A stretch of DNA of 58,091 nt from NCBI GenBank assembly GCA_938034165.1, contig CALHKP010000042.1, positions 1 through 58,091 of the forward strand, in the 5' to 3' direction. Within the stretch, counting starts at the first letter, position 1; each line of letters starts with the position of its first letter. The DNA is from an uncultured Clostridia bacterium. Its GTDB lineage: Bacteria; Bacillota; Clostridia; Peptostreptococcales; Anaerovoracaceae. Shown here in pieces: positions 7,662-15,744 of this stretch. Both the position numbers and the translations under genes were made by a program. The notes beneath the pieces were generated by a model, which ran no database searches, was not told where the DNA came from, and was given only the letters and a program-made list of their open reading frames with translations.

Positions 7662-8318
7662 TCAACCCTTTTTCAGGCCCAATATTTCTTCTGCCTGTTT
7701 TCTGAGCAGTGCGGTTTCGCCTTCTATATCATCAGCCCCAAAGATTGCGCTGACAATAGCGAAACCGTCAATTTTTCTGCCCTTCAGGTCAAACATATTT
7801 TCACCTGTAATTCCACCGATTGCAACAACAGGAATTCCAACCTCTCTTCCAATATCATCAAGCACTCTGTGGTCCAGCTTAGATGTATCCTTCTTGGTAG
7901 CAGAACCGAATACAGCTCCGCTTCCCACATAGTCGGCTCCCGCATCCTTAGCTGCCTGAGCTTGCTGTACAGTCTTTGCAGTCACACCAATAATCTTATC
8001 ACTTCCGAGGATGATTCTCGCTTTTGCAGGCGACATATCGCTCTGACCCAGATGAACGCCGTCAGCATCTATCTTTGCAGCAAGTTCCACATCATCGTTG
8101 ATTATAAAAGGAACTTCATATTTTCCGCATAGGTCTCTGATTTCAAGAGCCTCCGCCTCGTACTCCGAACCCATTTCGTCTCTTTCCTTTTCCCTGAGCT
8201 GAATCATAGTTGCTCCGCCTTTCAGAGCCTTCTCCACCTGCTCAGTAAGGCTTTCATTTCCGGTCCATGCTCTGTCTGTTATGGCATATAGAAGAAGCAT
8301 TTTTCTTTCGTATTTCAT
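7662..8318 (-). CDS. thiE: Thiamine-phosphate synthase
   Basis: 218 residues. It joins HMP-PP and thiazole phosphate to thiamine phosphate. TIM-barrel motifs of ThiE are clear: MIQLREKERDE (residues 38-48), FIINDDVELA, DGVHLGQSDM, GVTAKTVQQA, DYVGSGAVFGSATKKD and the C-terminal VAIGGITGEN. The ATG at 8318 has AAAGGA 9 bp upstream; an alternative ATG at residue 7 lacks a site. It is the first gene of the thi block. The 78 bp upstream hold only a terminator-like hairpin and no TPP riboswitch, so regulation of this block is not evident from sequence. Confidence 0.95.
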   Translation of the reverse strand: MKYERKMLLLYAITDRAWTGNESLTEQVEKALKGGATMIQLREKERDEMGSEYEAEALEIRDLCGKYEVPFIINDDVELAAKIDADGVHLGQSDMSPAKARIILGSDKIIGVTAKTVQQAQAAKDAGADYVGSGAVFGSATKKDTSKLDHRVLDDIGREVGIPVVAIGGITGENMFDLKGRKIDGFAIVSAIFGADDIEGETALLRKQAEEILGLKKG

Positions 8319-8352
8319 CTGTCTTTTTCCTTTCGCAAAATGACAAAACGAA

Positions 8353-8386
8353 GGACTGTCGCACTAATCTGTTGTTGCTACAGTCC
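8353..8386 (-). terminator. Likely terminator between the hypothetical gene and thiE
   Basis: On the minus strand GGACTGT and ACAGTCC form a 7-bp stem followed by TTCGTTTTG; the T-tract is imperfect, so read-through into thiE is possible. Confidence 0.5.
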
Positions 8387-8396
8387 CCGGTTCTTA

Positions 8397-9164
8397 TCAA
8401 TAATCAAACAATATCGGTACATTGTTTTCCTGTGCATATTTTGCTGCGCTGTACATTATAGAATATGCAAACTTTGCAAGAGATTCAGTATCGTAAAACA
8501 TATTTGCGTTTACCGATTTGATATCCTCTTCATCAGTTGCTTCTTTAGGATATCCTTCTGTATCTCTCCATGAGAGAATTTCCTCTTCGCTTGCATCCCA
8601 GCCGCGTTCGTTTATCATGGCTAGCTCTTCTTCCAGTGCCTGGGTTGTACTCACAGTAGTCTTGTCCTCCGATGGAGTAGGCCCGATAAATACTATCGAA
8701 TCCGATTCCGGAATCCACATAGTTGCACCCTTAAATATTCCCCATTTGTACTGAGGATCCTTGAGAGCTTTCTTTATCAGCGGATGTGAGCTGAAATCCC
8801 AGTTATTCTTTACCTGTGCCTGAAGCGGTTCATCATAAATCTTTGATGCAGCATATAGAATCAGCGCTCCGTAGGCTTCCCAGTCGGGTTTATCCGTAAA
8901 GTATTCCTTTGTATTATTTTCTTCCCATAATACAAAAGTACCTTCTCGTTTTTCGTCCAGTTCAGAAACGATAAAGTTTCTCCATGCACACACTGCTTCT
9001 TCAATTTTTGCAGGATCTAAATCTTTGGCGTCGCCCACCTCTTCTCCTTCAGGTGTAACCTTCGAAAATTCATATCCGTTTTTTTCTGCCCACTGCTGAG
9101 CTCTTGTTTTCCAGTTACCTGAATAGTAGCGCGTAAGCGTTCCTGCATATACGTCAAGTCCCAT
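8397..9164 (-). CDS. Conserved hypothetical cytoplasmic protein
   Basis: 255 residues, acidic and soluble, with no signal peptide or membrane segment. It begins MGLDVYAGTLTRYYSGNW, an opening I associate with a family of uncharacterised bacterial proteins, but I cannot name a function. Trp is frequent (about eight positions), and there are no P-loop, zinc or redox motifs. A strong GGGAGG site precedes the ATG, and a hairpin separates it from thiE. It follows the nuclease gene by 77 bp in the same direction. Function unknown. Confidence 0.7.
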   Translation of the reverse strand: MGLDVYAGTLTRYYSGNWKTRAQQWAEKNGYEFSKVTPEGEEVGDAKDLDPAKIEEAVCAWRNFIVSELDEKREGTFVLWEENNTKEYFTDKPDWEAYGALILYAASKIYDEPLQAQVKNNWDFSSHPLIKKALKDPQYKWGIFKGATMWIPESDSIVFIGPTPSEDKTTVSTTQALEEELAMINERGWDASEEEILSWRDTEGYPKEATDEEDIKSVNANMFYDTESLAKFAYSIMYSAAKYAQENNVPILFDY

Positions 9165-9241
9165 TTTCTGTTTCCTCCCGTGGTTAACAGTCGGCCCATT
9201 GGTCTGGCCGCTTAATTTTTTGGCATTTCTGCCGAAGTTAT

Positions 9242-10012
9242 TTATTCTTCATAACTCATCCCGGTTTCGTAATCTATAATTACTCCCGGCTGAACATTAT
9301 AAACATATACATTGAAACAAATAGCTTCTCCGCCGTCTTCCACCGACAAAGCCTCCATCTGCACACCCGAAGCAAGGAGATTATCTCCTTCAAATATCGG
9401 TTTTACACGATACATTACGTGGTTGCCTGTTTCTTTGATATAGTCGGCAATCATATTCTCAAAAGGAAGCATTCCTTCCACATTCATGTATCTCGTTCCC
9501 GTAATCAGGTTAAGTTCGTTGGCATTTTCTCCTGTCAGCTGATATCCCAGCAAGTGGCATCTGTTGTATAGATATTTTCCGTCAACAAAGTCATATCGCT
9601 TGTTAATCCAACCTGTGGGTCTGACGCTTCCAATACTTCCTCTCTTCTCGGTAGGCATCAGTTCCTTGCCCACGCAAGCATAGGTAATTGTACACCTTCC
9701 CAGTTCATCCAAGTCTCCGTAATATTCGTATGCGTCTGTTGTTATTTCCTTCTCCGTAAAGGTTGGCTCTCCGTTGTTAAGCTCAACAAAAGGAACATCG
9801 GAAAACTCCGGTATATCCGAAACCTGAACCACCTCAGGAGTTTCTACTTTTTCTATTTCGTCAATATCTATATCGTCCAGATATTCCGTAGCCCATGCGC
9901 CAAACTCATCTGTCAGATATTGTTCAATAGCCTGATTGGTGCTGTCGCTACATCCGAAGAACGTAAACGACATAATAAGGGTTGTCAGCAATAACGCAAT
10001 TTTCTTTTTCAC
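9242..10012 (-). CDS. DNA/RNA non-specific endonuclease, lipoprotein
   Basis: 256 residues with a type II signal peptide: basic KKK, hydrophobic core and lipobox FFGC with Cys21, so the product should be tethered to the outer face of the membrane. After an acidic linker (about 30-85) comes the nuclease fold related to DNA-entry nucleases such as EndA: GRCTITYACVG, then YNRCHLLGYQL holding the catalytic His in the NRCH version of the DRGH motif, and NELNLITGTRYMN with the metal-binding Asn. Likely roles are nutrient scavenging or extracellular DNA turnover. The start is GTG, overlapping the upstream gene's TGA by 4 nt (GTGA), with GGAGGAG upstream, so the two are translationally coupled. Confidence 0.88.
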   Translation of the reverse strand: MKKKIALLLTTLIMSFTFFGCSDSTNQAIEQYLTDEFGAWATEYLDDIDIDEIEKVETPEVVQVSDIPEFSDVPFVELNNGEPTFTEKEITTDAYEYYGDLDELGRCTITYACVGKELMPTEKRGSIGSVRPTGWINKRYDFVDGKYLYNRCHLLGYQLTGENANELNLITGTRYMNVEGMLPFENMIADYIKETGNHVMYRVKPIFEGDNLLASGVQMEALSVEDGGEAICFNVYVYNVQPGVIIDYETGMSYEE

Positions 10013-10440
10013 TGTTTTCTCCTCCAGATTTCTCGTGTTATCTTATCGTGAGAATTTCCGCAAAAATCTTCTGATTCTTCCTTAATCCACTGACCGTCAT
10101 CCAGGTCTATATCGAAATGAACAGTAGCCGGATATGCTCTGTTCCATCTGTACAAAACAATCTTTTCGATTTCGGCTGCGTATCCGGCAGGAGCAAAGCG
10201 CTCATCAAAGCAATAGTCGGATACTCCCGCGACTTCAAGGGGTTTCTCCGCCGTAACAATTTCAGGGAGACTCTCTTCTTCAGCAAAGAGTTCCATACTG
10301 TAAGACTCCATTACGAGTTTTCCACCGATTTTCTCTTCTATCAGAGATATCATATCCGAAACCAGCAGTCTGTCTCTACTCACTCTTCGTTTCCCGAAGG
10401 TCATTCCCATTCTGTCGTCAACACAACAAATCAAATACAT
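10009..10440 (-). CDS. Small conserved protein coupled to the nuclease (often labelled ribonuclease Z in databases, unsupported)
   Basis: 143 residues starting MYLICCVDDRMGM. The pattern of a hydrophobic strand, then DDRxGM, RRxSRDR and a late RWNRAYPATxxFD resembles a clostridial family I have seen carrying a ribonuclease Z label, but it lacks the HxHxDH metallo-beta-lactamase motif and is far too short for RNase Z. I therefore leave the function open. It is translationally coupled by a 4-nt overlap to the secreted nuclease gene downstream, which suggests a shared process. No signal peptide is evident, so it is probably cytoplasmic. Confidence 0.65.
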   Translation of the reverse strand: MYLICCVDDRMGMTFGKRRVSRDRLLVSDMISLIEEKIGGKLVMESYSMELFAEEESLPEIVTAEKPLEVAGVSDYCFDERFAPAGYAAEIEKIVLYRWNRAYPATVHFDIDLDDGQWIKEESEDFCGNSHDKITREIWRRKQ

Positions 10441-10562
10441 AACTTGTAACTCTAATCCTTCTTAAAATACATTTTTATTCATTATACCAAAAACGTGTTC
10501 TTCCGTAAATACAAAATTGCCTTTGAACCTTGTATACCTGATTTCTAGCCATTACAAGGGAA

Positions 10563-10587
10563 CTGCCCGTGCTAAACACACGGGCAG
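10563..10587 (-). terminator. Hairpin downstream of the SCP2/transketolase cluster
   Basis: CTGCCCGTG and CACGGGCAG form a 9-bp perfect stem with a 7-nt loop just past the last gene of the cluster. The minus-strand tail (TTCCCTTG) is a weak T-tract. Confidence 0.5.
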
Positions 10588-10609
10588 CAAACAAAAAATC
10601 AAAACTGTT

Positions 10610-11428
10610 TTACCAGTCAAGATACAATCCTTTGGCGTAGTCGCCTACTGCAAACATAAATTCGCCGACTATACCTGCAAATTCAGGTGCGCCTTCTACA
10701 GTCAGATATCCTGCTGCTATATATTCAATCATATCGCCTTTTCCCATCAAAATGTCCAGTGCATGCATAGGAGAATCGAATCTAAGTGTCAGGAACGGCT
10801 TACATCTAGGATACTCACCTCTTCCTGCCTTTGAATTGCCTTCTTTAACTCTTATGTAGCTCTGCAACTCGGGATATCCCGTTACTGCAAAAGCATATGC
10901 TCTGTCAGGTGAGCTAAGAGCCCAGCTGTGAATCTTTTCGTGGCCCATCTTGTTCAGCTGACTTATGCCATTTGAAAGCAGGTAGAAGTAAAGTTTTACT
11001 GTAAGTTCCTGATCCTTAGGATCCGCCGGTGCGTTTTCTGCTCCCAGCAATTTGGACATTGTAAGAAGTCCCTTCAGCAGAGGAATGAATGTGCCCAGGT
11101 GGGAAAAGACTCCTTTTAATTTTGGCATAGGCATCTTTCTTCCAGTGAAAAAATCAATAAATTTGTGGAGATCACTGAAGCAAAGTTCAATGTCCGGTGA
11201 TGGATGAACCTCCGAAACATGGCATGTGAACTTCCCGTCCTCGCAGGTCAGATAAGTTGCCATTTTGCCGCCTTCTGCCTTATCGTACAATGCCGATATC
11301 TGAAAAACAAAGTTCTTTCCTTTGAATTTCGCCGATAACTCAGACTTGTCCTCTATTATAACACGTAACAGAGGAATCGCCGAGTTAAAAAATATCTTTG
11401 ATGCATATAAATCATTTTGTGTAACCAT
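10610..11428 (-). CDS. SCP2-like (sterol carrier protein 2 fold) protein A of the transketolase cluster
   Basis: 272 residues. Two successive SCP2-like halves are suggested: roughly 28-120 (FQISALYD, then PDIELCFSDLHKFIDFFTG) and 170-272 (PFLTLRFDSPMHALDILMGKG, then AAGYLTVEGAPEFAGIVGEF). The pattern of two strands, a residue-poor linker and a G-x-hydrophobic-x-hydrophobic-x-G element near the end is typical of SCP2 domains, which form hydrophobic tunnels for lipids or acyl-CoA. It starts 3 bp after the transketolase C-half gene and closes the operon. A second, divergent member opens the same operon. The ligand is unknown; the tight linkage implies a role as carrier or scaffold for the pathway's intermediates. 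Confidence 0.65.
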   Translation of the reverse strand: MVTQNDLYASKIFFNSAIPLLRVIIEDKSELSAKFKGKNFVFQISALYDKAEGGKMATYLTCEDGKFTCHVSEVHPSPDIELCFSDLHKFIDFFTGRKMPMPKLKGVFSHLGTFIPLLKGLLTMSKLLGAENAPADPKDQELTVKLYFYLLSNGISQLNKMGHEKIHSWALSSPDRAYAFAVTGYPELQSYIRVKEGNSKAGRGEYPRCKPFLTLRFDSPMHALDILMGKGDMIEYIAAGYLTVEGAPEFAGIVGEFMFAVGDYAKGLYLDW

Positions 11429-11431
11429 AAC

Positions 11432-12502
11432 CTACACCTCGTCAGTCCAGTCAATATCAACTTCAAAATCTCTGTCATCAAATTTGAGAGCTTTGACGAT
11501 TGCACCCTCATTATCAAATTCCACTACCTTTGATTTTTTCATCATTTCTACAGCTTCTTTTACAATTGCTTCTGAATCTATGCCGTTAATCGACATAAGA
11601 TCCTCGTGAAATCCCAGTGCACTGAATCTGTCATTAAGACCTAGCTTTTTGAATCCGCAGGCTTTACCTGTTTCAACAACCACATCGGATACAGCAGAAC
11701 CAAGTCCTCCTATAACTGAATGGTCTTCCACTGTTATGATTCTTCTGGTTTCTGTAACTGCCTTTTCGATGATTTCTCTGTCGATAGGTTTAATAGTGTG
11801 AATGTTAATTACTCTTGCATGGATTCCGTAGTCTCCTTCCAGAATTCTTGCAGCCTGAATAGCCTGAAATACGCAGCTTCCGGTGGCAATCAGAGTAATA
11901 TCGTCTCCGTCTGTCATCTGAACGCCTTTTCCGAATTCAAATCCGTAATCTTCCCCTGTGTAAACAGTCTGGTCAAAACCTCTGTTAATTCTGATATACA
12001 CAGGCCCGTCAATTTCGTATGCCGCCCTTATTGCATTGGCAGTTTCGTAGCCGTCTGCAGGGCAAATAAGTCTCATGTTTGCAAGACTTCTGATAACAGC
12101 CATATCCTCAATTGCATGGTGAGTCGAACCCGCCTGACCAAAAGAAGTTCCGCTGTGAGTTCCGATAATCTTTACATTTACATTCTGATAACAGATATCC
12201 GCATGAAGCTGGTCTGTAGCTCTGAGAGAAGCAAATACCGAAAAAGTGCTGGCAAAAGGAACCAGGCCGCACTTTGCCATACCTGCAGCAACACCGAACA
12301 AATTTTGCTCTGCAATACCAACATTAAAGAATCTGTCAGGGAATCTGTTCATAAAATCACCTATTTTAGTTGATTTTGCAAGGTCAGCCGTCAAAGCAAC
12401 TACTCTTGGATCTTTTTCACCCAGTTCAACTAATGTTTTTCCATAAATCTCCGCAGTAGCCATCTTGGTGCTTTCTACTGCTGTATAATTCATGCCACCC
12501 AT
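11432..12502 (-). CDS. Transketolase, C-terminal subunit
   Basis: 356 residues covering the pyrimidine-binding and C-terminal domains of a split transketolase. It carries the catalytic Glu in NVGIAEQNLFG (Glu65), STFSVFASLRATDQ, the G-T-H-S-G segment, and the C-terminal VEDHSVIGGLG. With the N-half it should transfer a ketol unit between a ketose donor and an aldose acceptor using thiamine diphosphate. Its ATG overlaps the N-half stop (TAATG), with GGAGG 6 bp upstream. The C-terminus runs about 45 residues beyond the usual end, with an acidic tail. Whether it serves the pentose phosphate pathway or a special acceptor is open. Confidence 0.9.
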   Translation of the reverse strand: MGGMNYTAVESTKMATAEIYGKTLVELGEKDPRVVALTADLAKSTKIGDFMNRFPDRFFNVGIAEQNLFGVAAGMAKCGLVPFASTFSVFASLRATDQLHADICYQNVNVKIIGTHSGTSFGQAGSTHHAIEDMAVIRSLANMRLICPADGYETANAIRAAYEIDGPVYIRINRGFDQTVYTGEDYGFEFGKGVQMTDGDDITLIATGSCVFQAIQAARILEGDYGIHARVINIHTIKPIDREIIEKAVTETRRIITVEDHSVIGGLGSAVSDVVVETGKACGFKKLGLNDRFSALGFHEDLMSINGIDSEAIVKEAVEMMKKSKVVEFDNEGAIVKALKFDDRDFEVDIDWTDEV

Positions 12503-13371
12503 TATTTTGCCTCCCTTTCCACTCTAGCAATTCTGTCTGCTTCGTATTTTTTCAGATCCTCTGTTGCTATCTTGTATTTTTCGTCATCCATAGCTCCGTA
12601 GTGCCACTTGTAATCGCCAGCCATAAAGGAAATACCTTCGCCCTTTATCGTATCAAGGATTATGCACACCGGTTTTTCTGTGGCATTCATTGCCTTTTCC
12701 ATGGCATCGCTGAGTTTGTTCAGATGATGACCATCAACTTCTAGTACTTCGAACCCAAAAGCACGCCATTTGTCTGCAAAAGGTTCCAGCTTCATAACAT
12801 CTTCTGTCAGACCGTCAATCATAGCCTTGTTTCTGTCAACCACTGTAATCAAGTCAGTGGCATTGTAGTTTGCTGTTGCCATAGCGGCTTCCCATACGCT
12901 TCCTTCGTCGCATTCGCCGTCTCCCAGAAGCAGCCATGTCTTGTAATTCTTTCCTCTTACTCTTGCAGCCAGAGTCATTCCGAGAGCCATTGAACTTCCG
13001 TGTCCAAGGGAACCTGTAGAAGTATCCAGGCCTTTGACTTTATTGGAGTCAAGATGGATTCCCAGTTTGCTGTTTGTAAGGTTAAATGTCTTGAGCTCTT
13101 CCATTTCGATTAATCCCATGTCAGCAAAGAGTGCCGCAAGGGCAACGCCGATATGTCCTTTACTTACTACGCATCTGTCTCTGTCCTCGTTTTCGTAGTC
13201 AGCAGGATCAAATTTGAGATACTTGTGATAAAGCAGCGTCAGAAAATCTATAGAGCTAAGGCTTCCTCCCATGTGGGCGCTGCCTGCCCAGTTACAGGTG
13301 TCCAATGTTAACTGTCTTAAACGTGATGCTTTTTTCTCTAAAGCAATCCATTCTTCTTTTTTGAGAGCCAT
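12502..13371 (-). CDS. Transketolase, N-terminal subunit
   Basis: 289 residues forming the diphosphate-binding half. Thiamine diphosphate motif GDG...N runs from Gly150 (GDGECDEGSVWEAA) to Asn181. SKGH (70-73) and the GHGSSMALG segment (123-131) are conserved substrate and cofactor loops. Split transketolases are common in Clostridia and archaea. AGGAGG stands 9 bp before the ATG, 21 bp after the aminotransferase gene. Together with the C-half, it sits between an aminotransferase and an SCP2-like gene rather than with pentose-phosphate genes, which suggests a dedicated role. A chorismate locus begins 4 kb away, so erythrose-4-phosphate supply is an alternative. Confidence 0.92.
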   Translation of the reverse strand: MALKKEEWIALEKKASRLRQLTLDTCNWAGSAHMGGSLSSIDFLTLLYHKYLKFDPADYENEDRDRCVVSKGHIGVALAALFADMGLIEMEELKTFNLTNSKLGIHLDSNKVKGLDTSTGSLGHGSSMALGMTLAARVRGKNYKTWLLLGDGECDEGSVWEAAMATANYNATDLITVVDRNKAMIDGLTEDVMKLEPFADKWRAFGFEVLEVDGHHLNKLSDAMEKAMNATEKPVCIILDTIKGEGISFMAGDYKWHYGAMDDEKYKIATEDLKKYEADRIARVEREAK

Positions 13372-13392
13372 ATCTTTTTCCTCCTAAAATTC

Positions 13393-14655
13393 CTATTTTG
13401 CGCCCCAGTTTACTTCCGGATGAGCCTTTACCAGTGCCTTGAATGCCTCGTCTGCAACCTCTCCGGTCTTTTGGATTTCTTCATCTGTCAGGGACAGGTT
13501 AGTGAAGTGATTGTGATGGTTTGTCATGAATATGCCTCTTTGGACCATATTTGCAATCCATTCCTGGTGAAGAAGCAAGCTGTCATCATTTCTTATCATT
13601 GTATAGAACAGGCTCGGTTCCCCTGTGATTGAAAGATCCACACCATTGTTTTCGGCTGCCGCAGCAAGCTGTGCGCAGACCTTTGAACCCAGTTCTCTAT
13701 GCTTTGCTCCACCTCCCAGTCTTTCCATCTTGTCAAGACATGCTATTCCTGCAGCAAAATGCGCAGCTGAGAGCCAGTAGCTTCCGGTATATGCAATACT
13801 TGCGGCATCCCCTTTCAGGAAGTCTTTTCCGCATAGTGCCGATACGCTGTATCCGTTTGCAAGAGCTTTGCAAAAACAAATCATATCAGCTTCAAAGCCG
13901 TAATAATAGTCGCTTCCTCTCGTATCAAGTCTGAACCCGCATCTTACATCATCTATAATCAGCAAGATATTGTTCTCTGTGCAGAGCTTTCTGATTTCCT
14001 GCCAATATCCCGGTGCCGGCGTAACATTATCAATAAAGTTTCCGTGCATGTAAGGAGTGGAAATAAATGCACTTATTTCATCCCCATGCTCTTCTATTGC
14101 CTTTCTTACTGCCTCTACATCGTTGAACTCTACCATAATTTTGTTGTCCACTTCTCCCGGAACTACCCATGGAGCATCTACAGTCTGCGTCCACTGGTGA
14201 ACACCATGATAGTAATTCTTGGTGAAAATCATTTTGCTCTTTCCCGTTGCTACTCTGGCAATAAGCATTGCAAAGGTAGTAACATCGCTTCCGTTCTTGG
14301 CAAAGAATGCCCAGTCGGCAGAAGTAACCTGATCCACCAATCTCTCCGCAAACTCAACCATCTTGTAAGAAGGAGATGTAGTGCAGTTACCCAGCTTTGC
14401 CTGTTCCGCAAAAGCTCTATCCACATCCTCATCTCCATATCCCAAAACGTTAGGACCGTAGGCGCACATGTAATCTATAAACTCGTTTCCGTCCATATCC
14501 CAGAACTTGCTTCCCCTTGCCTTCTGAGAAAACTTCGGATAAGCACTGATAGGTATAAAACAGCCCTCTGCAGGTCCCAGGTGTCCGTATACTCCGGCAG
14601 GAATCACCTTTGACGCTCTTGCCAGCATTTCATCACTTTTTGTAAAAGTATACAT
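13393..14655 (-). CDS. Class III PLP aminotransferase (glutamate-1-semialdehyde aminomutase-like)
   Basis: 420 residues. PLP-enzyme landmarks: KNGSDVTTFAMLIAR (the G-S/T-D-A-N-like cofactor loop), YHGVHQW, the Asp of IIDDVRCGFR (about 235-242) and the internal-aldimine Lys in CFCKALANGY (Lys263). This layout is closest to glutamate-1-semialdehyde 2,1-aminomutase and related sugar or keto-acid aminotransferases. No haem genes are nearby, so it is unlikely to be HemL itself. The ATG is preceded by AGGAGGG and lies 10 bp after the SCP2-like gene. In this operon it plausibly aminates an aldehyde or ketone that the transketolase makes or consumes. Substrate unknown. Confidence 0.85.
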   Translation of the reverse strand: MYTFTKSDEMLARASKVIPAGVYGHLGPAEGCFIPISAYPKFSQKARGSKFWDMDGNEFIDYMCAYGPNVLGYGDEDVDRAFAEQAKLGNCTTSPSYKMVEFAERLVDQVTSADWAFFAKNGSDVTTFAMLIARVATGKSKMIFTKNYYHGVHQWTQTVDAPWVVPGEVDNKIMVEFNDVEAVRKAIEEHGDEISAFISTPYMHGNFIDNVTPAPGYWQEIRKLCTENNILLIIDDVRCGFRLDTRGSDYYYGFEADMICFCKALANGYSVSALCGKDFLKGDAASIAYTGSYWLSAAHFAAGIACLDKMERLGGGAKHRELGSKVCAQLAAAAENNGVDLSITGEPSLFYTMIRNDDSLLLHQEWIANMVQRGIFMTNHHNHFTNLSLTDEEIQKTGEVADEAFKALVKAHPEVNWGAK

Positions 14656-14665
14656 CTCTTCCCTC

Positions 14666-15421
14666 CTATCCTAAATACATTGCCACTCTTGCAAGGAGTT
14701 TGTTAAGGTTATCAATCATAGGGATATATCCCTTCATTACAATGTCTCCCGATGCAATTGCACTCATAGATTCAACGCTTCCCTCAAAGAGGCCTCTTGC
14801 AACATCCATATTTCTGAAGATCATGTAAGCTCTCGGATTTTCTGCCTTTCTGTTATATGTAGTAAGCTTATGGTCTTTGACAACTATTTCTGCACAAGGG
14901 CCGTCTCCGATTTCCATAGAAATGCTTCCGTCAGGAATCTTGGAAGCAGATACCTTTCCGACTTCATCATAATTTCCGATGGCAGCCAGTGCGTTGGCAA
15001 TCAGATAAAACATCATCTCAGTGCTCTTCTCAAAGAAAGCCCTGTCAGCAAGATCCTCCGGCGTTGCCTTAAGATATCTTGTCATGATATCTGTCATCTT
15101 CGTAAAGTCCTTAGTCAAAAATCCGATTTTTGTAAATCCGCCGTAAGGCGTAGGATTCTTGACGCCGTCTATCATCTGGTTAAAATGCTGCGGCGATTTT
15201 AGCTTAAGCTTGATTTTTCCTCCAAGGCCTTCTGTCATAGTGCATGTTCCCTCACTGAAGGTCAAAGTCGCCTGCGGTCCGTCTGCCACATTAAAGCTTA
15301 TGGACATGGGTTCCTTGACATTTGCAAGGCTTCGCACCTCATCATCGAGTCTAACAAGAACTTCAAGATCTTTCAGTACAGCATACATGTTGATATATGC
15401 CAGTGTTCTTTCGCTCTTCAA
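14666..15421 (-). CDS. SCP2-like protein B of the transketolase cluster
   Basis: 251 residues from a TTG at 15421, chosen because GAGGGG lies 10 bp upstream; a GTG at 15430 is only 1 bp from that site. Two SCP2-like halves are visible: about 40-115 (ISFNVADGPQATLTFSEG then KIKLKLKSPQHF) and 150-251 (ISMEIGDGPCAEIVVKDHK, then IVMKGYIPMIDNLNKLLARVAMYL, the typical SCP2 C-terminal strand and helix). Such domains bind lipids or other hydrophobic molecules. It is the first gene of the cluster and a distant relative of the last one, so the pathway enzymes are bracketed by paired lipid-carrier folds. No signal peptide. Confidence 0.65.
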   Translation of the reverse strand: MKSERTLAYINMYAVLKDLEVLVRLDDEVRSLANVKEPMSISFNVADGPQATLTFSEGTCTMTEGLGGKIKLKLKSPQHFNQMIDGVKNPTPYGGFTKIGFLTKDFTKMTDIMTRYLKATPEDLADRAFFEKSTEMMFYLIANALAAIGNYDEVGKVSASKIPDGSISMEIGDGPCAEIVVKDHKLTTYNRKAENPRAYMIFRNMDVARGLFEGSVESMSAIASGDIVMKGYIPMIDNLNKLLARVAMYLG

Positions 15422-15744
15422 TCTGATCACTCCCCTCTAGTTCAAAGTCTAAGTTTTCTGAAATTTTACATACTTATAGTACCACTTTTCACATTATTTT
15501 TCAACGCTTTTTTGTTGCAATTTTCCAATTTCTTTTATTTTAATGCACGGCGTAAGAAAAAAATAACTCCCTGCCTGAAAGGTCGTATTTCCCATGAAGT
15601 TATTCACACCGTTTTACACAACATATATTGATATTTGAATTTTTGTTGGGTATAATTTAAATAGGTGATTGGTATGAATATGATTTTAAGTACGGTTTTA
15701 CAGTAAAAACAGTGACTTGCAACAAAGATATTGGAGGAAAATCT
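15422..15744. other. Divergent AT-rich intergenic region
   Basis: This gene-free stretch separates the minus-strand transketolase cluster from the plus-strand DUF3990 cassette. The right half carries a near-consensus promoter at 15629-15657. A matching minus-strand promoter for the cluster must lie in the AT-rich left half, but I could not single one out. Confidence 0.5.
15629..15657 (+). promoter_or_regulatory. Sigma-A promoter of the DUF3990/DUF3791 cassette
   Basis: TTGATA (15629-15634), 17-bp spacer, TATAAT (15652-15657). Confidence 0.7.

Noticed and set aside
8397..8573. Small plus-strand frames over the 8.3-8.6 kb region
   Set aside because: They oppose a well-supported minus-strand gene with a strong ribosome binding site.
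10009..10440. Ribonuclease Z
   Set aside because: The name is used for similar proteins, but the metallo-beta-lactamase motif and size are missing.
13393..14655. HemL (glutamate-1-semialdehyde aminomutase) for haem synthesis
   Set aside because: No haem genes nearby and the context is transketolase/SCP2; only the broader class III aminotransferase call is supported.
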